From Nemophila menziesii (Eukaryota > Streptophyta > Magnoliopsida > Boraginales > Hydrophyllaceae), in the NCBI GenBank assembly GCA_029959085.1, contig JARWIR010000007.1, positions 41,157,137 through 41,221,136 on the forward strand: DNA of 64,000 nt. Direction: 5' to 3'. This document shows positions 61,561 to 64,000 of the stretch, piece after piece; position 1 is the stretch's first letter; each line of letters opens with the position of its first letter. Both the position numbers and the translations under genes were made by a program. Under the pieces are notes generated by a model. That model was not told the origin of the DNA. It saw only the letters and a list, made by a program, of their open reading frames with translations, and searched no databases.

Positions 61561-61779
61561 TAGACTAATGAAGATGAAAGATTAGATGAGTATCTAGTTT
61601 TTTTTGTCAAAACATACTAATGTCTATCATAACCATTTCTTTCCTCTATATGAATAATATCGATTTAGATAAAATTTAATAAAATCATATAAGGATCAAA
61701 AGATTTTTTTTTTCAATTGTTACATTTCACTCACGGTAGAAAATCAAGGGGTATTTATTGTATAAGGCCAAAGCATATA

Positions 61780-62560
61780 AGGGTTTATAATATAAGTCCT
61801 TCCTCCTAACTAGTAGTTAAGAGCCCAACTAAAAGGGATAAAAAAACCCAAAACACCCCCTTCCCTATTAACTACAGAGAAACCCATAAAACCAAAACCC
61901 AAACCCTATTAAGAAACAAATCTGGCCCTCCCCCTCTCTTCTCCATTACGAACCCACCCCTCCTCTCTCAAGAAAACCCACCGCCATCGCCACCCTCCCT
62001 TCCCTTCCTCTAACCATCCCACCACCACACACTTGTAGGAGCCAACTTCCTCCCTCTCTCTTCACACCATCCTTCCCTCACCATCACCATCCCACCTTCC
62101 CTCTGGTCCCACCTTCCCAGCGCACCTTGTAGAAGAAAATCGCCAGCCATCGTGGCCCCTCACCACCATCTTCACCACCACCATCTTCATCACCATCACC
62201 TTCATCACCGTCACCATCATCTCCACCAACATCATAACCACTCGGATCTCACCTTCCCACCGATCCACCTTTTCCCCCTTTTCATCACCATCACCATCAC
62301 CACCATCTTCATGACCGTCACCATCACCACCATCCCCGGTCTCACTTTCCATCTCATGTCTCACCTTGTCGTCTTGTGGACTTCGCACCAAGCCGCACTC
62401 CTCCGCTATCGAGCCTCGCACCAAGCCGCTCTTCTCCACCATCGACCCATTGAACAAGCTGCTCTCCTCTAGCACAAGAAAAACCGACGTCGTTCGGTTT
62501 CGTTCTCCACCATTAAAGGCCCGATCTCACAAGGCTAATGAAGCCCAATAACTTCTCCAC
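61780..62560. other. C/T-rich, low-complexity region
   Basis: Runs of CCCTC, CCACC and CATCACCATCACC give long His-, Thr- or Asp/Gly-rich frames on both strands (62062-62475). These are composition artefacts rather than supported genes. It resembles a gene leader or an LTR, but nothing decisive is seen. Confidence 0.45.
62381..62470. repeat. 33-bp repeat, 2.5 units
   Basis: CACCAAGCCGCACTCCTCCG and CACCAAGCCGCTCTTCTCC, 33 bp apart, then a partial GAACAAGCTGCTCTCCTC. Confidence 0.75.
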
Positions 62561-62584
62561 TGTCGTTCATGGCCATTCTCCAGC

Positions 62585-63070
62585 ATGGGTACATCCCATT
62601 GTGGTCCAATCTCCACCCATCTCCACCTGGACCAGTATTCACCGCCTCTCCTCCACCATGGGTACAACCTGTGAATCCAAGCCTATTCGCACCATGGGTC
62701 CAGCCCAGGCACAGCCTCAAAATGGGTACAACCCGTGAAACTCGCAAAATGTTATTCATCTGCAATTTTTATAAAGTTGTTTTGTGTTCCAATTCAGAGT
62801 GATGATTGTGCAGAGATTTCTTGTTGTTTTTTGTTCCTATATTGTGAGTGTGAAGAGATTTTGATTTGTTTTTGTTCCAATTTCGTGAATAGATTTGTTT
62901 TTTTGTTTTAGTTCCATTGTTGTGATGATCTTTGTTGATGTTATGATGATTTGTTTTTTGTTTTTGTTCCTGATGGGTACAACCCAAGAACATTCAATGT
63001 GTTTGTTATTAGGCCATGGGTACAACCCCATTTTGTGAAAAGACCTGGTTTGGGCCATGGGCACAGCCCT
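62585..63070. repeat. Dispersed ATGGGTACAACCC motif, seven copies
   Basis: ATGGGTACAACCC or close variants start at 62585, 62656, 62694, 62722, 62973, 63016 and 63057. Each contains GGGT-ACA-ACCC or a variant, a short inverted repeat. Spacing is irregular, so it is not a simple tandem repeat. Confidence 0.75.
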
Positions 63071-63119
63071 TTGCAAAAGAACTGCTGGATATGGTCTAAT
63101 TTGGTCTGTGCCCATCACG

Positions 63120-63850
63120 GCTTAATTTACAAAAATAGGTGATAGTGTTTTTCGTGGTCTGTGCCTACCAAAAAAAGAGAAATGATAATTTTTTCAGACC
63201 AAGCAAAGATATAAAAGTAAAAAACCTAACCAAAACATTAAAAATAGATCTTTACTAAAACTAAATTTTAGTTAGAACTTTCAAAAAAAAAATTAAAATT
63301 TTTAGACCCAGATTGTATTTTCTTCAAAAATCAATAAGATTTACGACCACAATGTCATATGTGGGAAAATGTACTTGAGAGTTGAGAAGACAATATCATA
63401 GTGTTATAACTGCTTATAATTAACGAGTATGCTAAGTCACTTTCTAGATAAATGGTCCAACTACATGCATGTATATTTCATTCTCTATTTCATATATATG
63501 TAAGATTATTTGTACTTTGCAGCTAGTATCTTAGGTTAGGCACTGAGAAGTCTAATCAATTTATAAACTATAGTCAAAATTGTACGTTAAACTAATTACG
63601 TGCTCGTTCACATGGCGATTTAAGTTTTTTCAAATTAATTTTAGTTAAAATGCATGAATTGCAGAAATTATCTTTTGATAATAATTCATACCACCAAACG
63701 AGATAAAAAACATTTTGTTTAATGAACTTTTTATGTTTTCCTATACTTTATCTAGAAAATTGAATGTTGCTGTAGAATAATGAAACAACCCTCACTTTTG
63801 AATACAATATAAATATTAATTTGTTCAAAAACACGAAAGGATAGAAAGCA
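63120..63850. other. AT-rich intergenic, nothing recognised
   Basis: No named signal. Confidence 0.4.
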
Positions 63851-63859
63851 CAACTTTTA

Positions 63860-64000
63860 TCGGAAGAAGGGAAAGAAGTACTGATAAATGCAGTGCTTCA
63901 GGCGTTACCGATCTACTCGATGTCGATTTTTTCTTTTTCCGTTGCTTTTTGTAATAAATTAATCTAAGCAATCTTGAATTTTTGGTGAAATTCATGCGAA
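63860..64000 (+). pseudogene. LINE reverse transcriptase fragment, cut by window end
   Basis: The frame EVLINAVLQALPIYSMSIFSF matches the plant LINE 'GKEVLIKAVLQAIPTYAMSxF' block, followed by FCNKLI and LNFW. It continues past the window. Confidence 0.65.

Noticed and set aside
62062..62475. His-rich plus-strand and Asp/Gly-rich minus-strand frames
   Set aside because: They arise from CATCACC/CCTCC low-complexity DNA; no domain or splice support.

Overview
This is a 64 kb stretch of plant nuclear DNA. It is AT-rich, and its genes have many short exons with consensus GT/AG junctions. The proteins are typical of flowering plants. The gaps between genes are filled with decayed LINEs, tRNA-derived SINEs, Mutator-, hAT- and CACTA-like DNA elements, LTR-element pieces, and (AT)n tracts. 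A eudicot is likely; I cannot name the species. No CRISPR array, operon, rRNA gene or organelle-derived segment was seen.

Four protein genes and one tRNA gene look intact. (1) A KUP7-type HAK/KUP/KT potassium transporter lies on the minus strand at 8322-11711, with ten coding exons and 844 residues. (2) A CD2BP2/LIN1-like U5 snRNP-associated protein with a C-terminal OCRE-like segment lies on the minus strand at 13262-15832, with ten exons and 383 residues. (3) A small plant coiled-coil protein of unknown function lies on the minus strand at 30530-31462, with three exons and 158 residues. (4) A Pumilio/PUF RNA-binding protein lies on the plus strand at 51639-53864, with five exons and 637 residues. 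(5) tRNA-Leu(UAA) is at 18937-19019. All splice junctions were read by eye, and each model keeps one open frame to its stop. The genes are functionally unrelated neighbours.

Layout. 1-7.9 kb: LTR scraps, a minisatellite, a duplicated piece of the KUP7 3' end, an F-box/FBA pseudogene and an hAT-like MITE. 8-16 kb: KUP7 and the CD2BP2-like gene. 16-25.4 kb: long direct repeats, the tRNA, a LINE scrap, and an array of about five 1-kb repeats carrying a Mutator-type MITE and a SINE. 25.4-30 kb: LTR-element and LINE remains. 30.5-32.2 kb: the coiled-coil gene, then a SINE abutting a second Mutator-type MITE. 33-36 kb: an old LINE. 38.8-51.5 kb: two paralogous blocks, one split by a young LINE, plus extra copies of the PUF gene's leader. 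51.6-53.9 kb: the PUF gene. 54.4-64 kb: a CACTA end with a SINE inside, a Copia remnant, a CT-rich/GGGTACAACCC-repeat region, and a LINE running off the edge.

I found no new multi-gene system. The most unusual structure is the repeated duplication of gene flanks (KUP7 3' end, PUF upstream region). Several insertion events can be dated against uninterrupted sister copies inside the same window.
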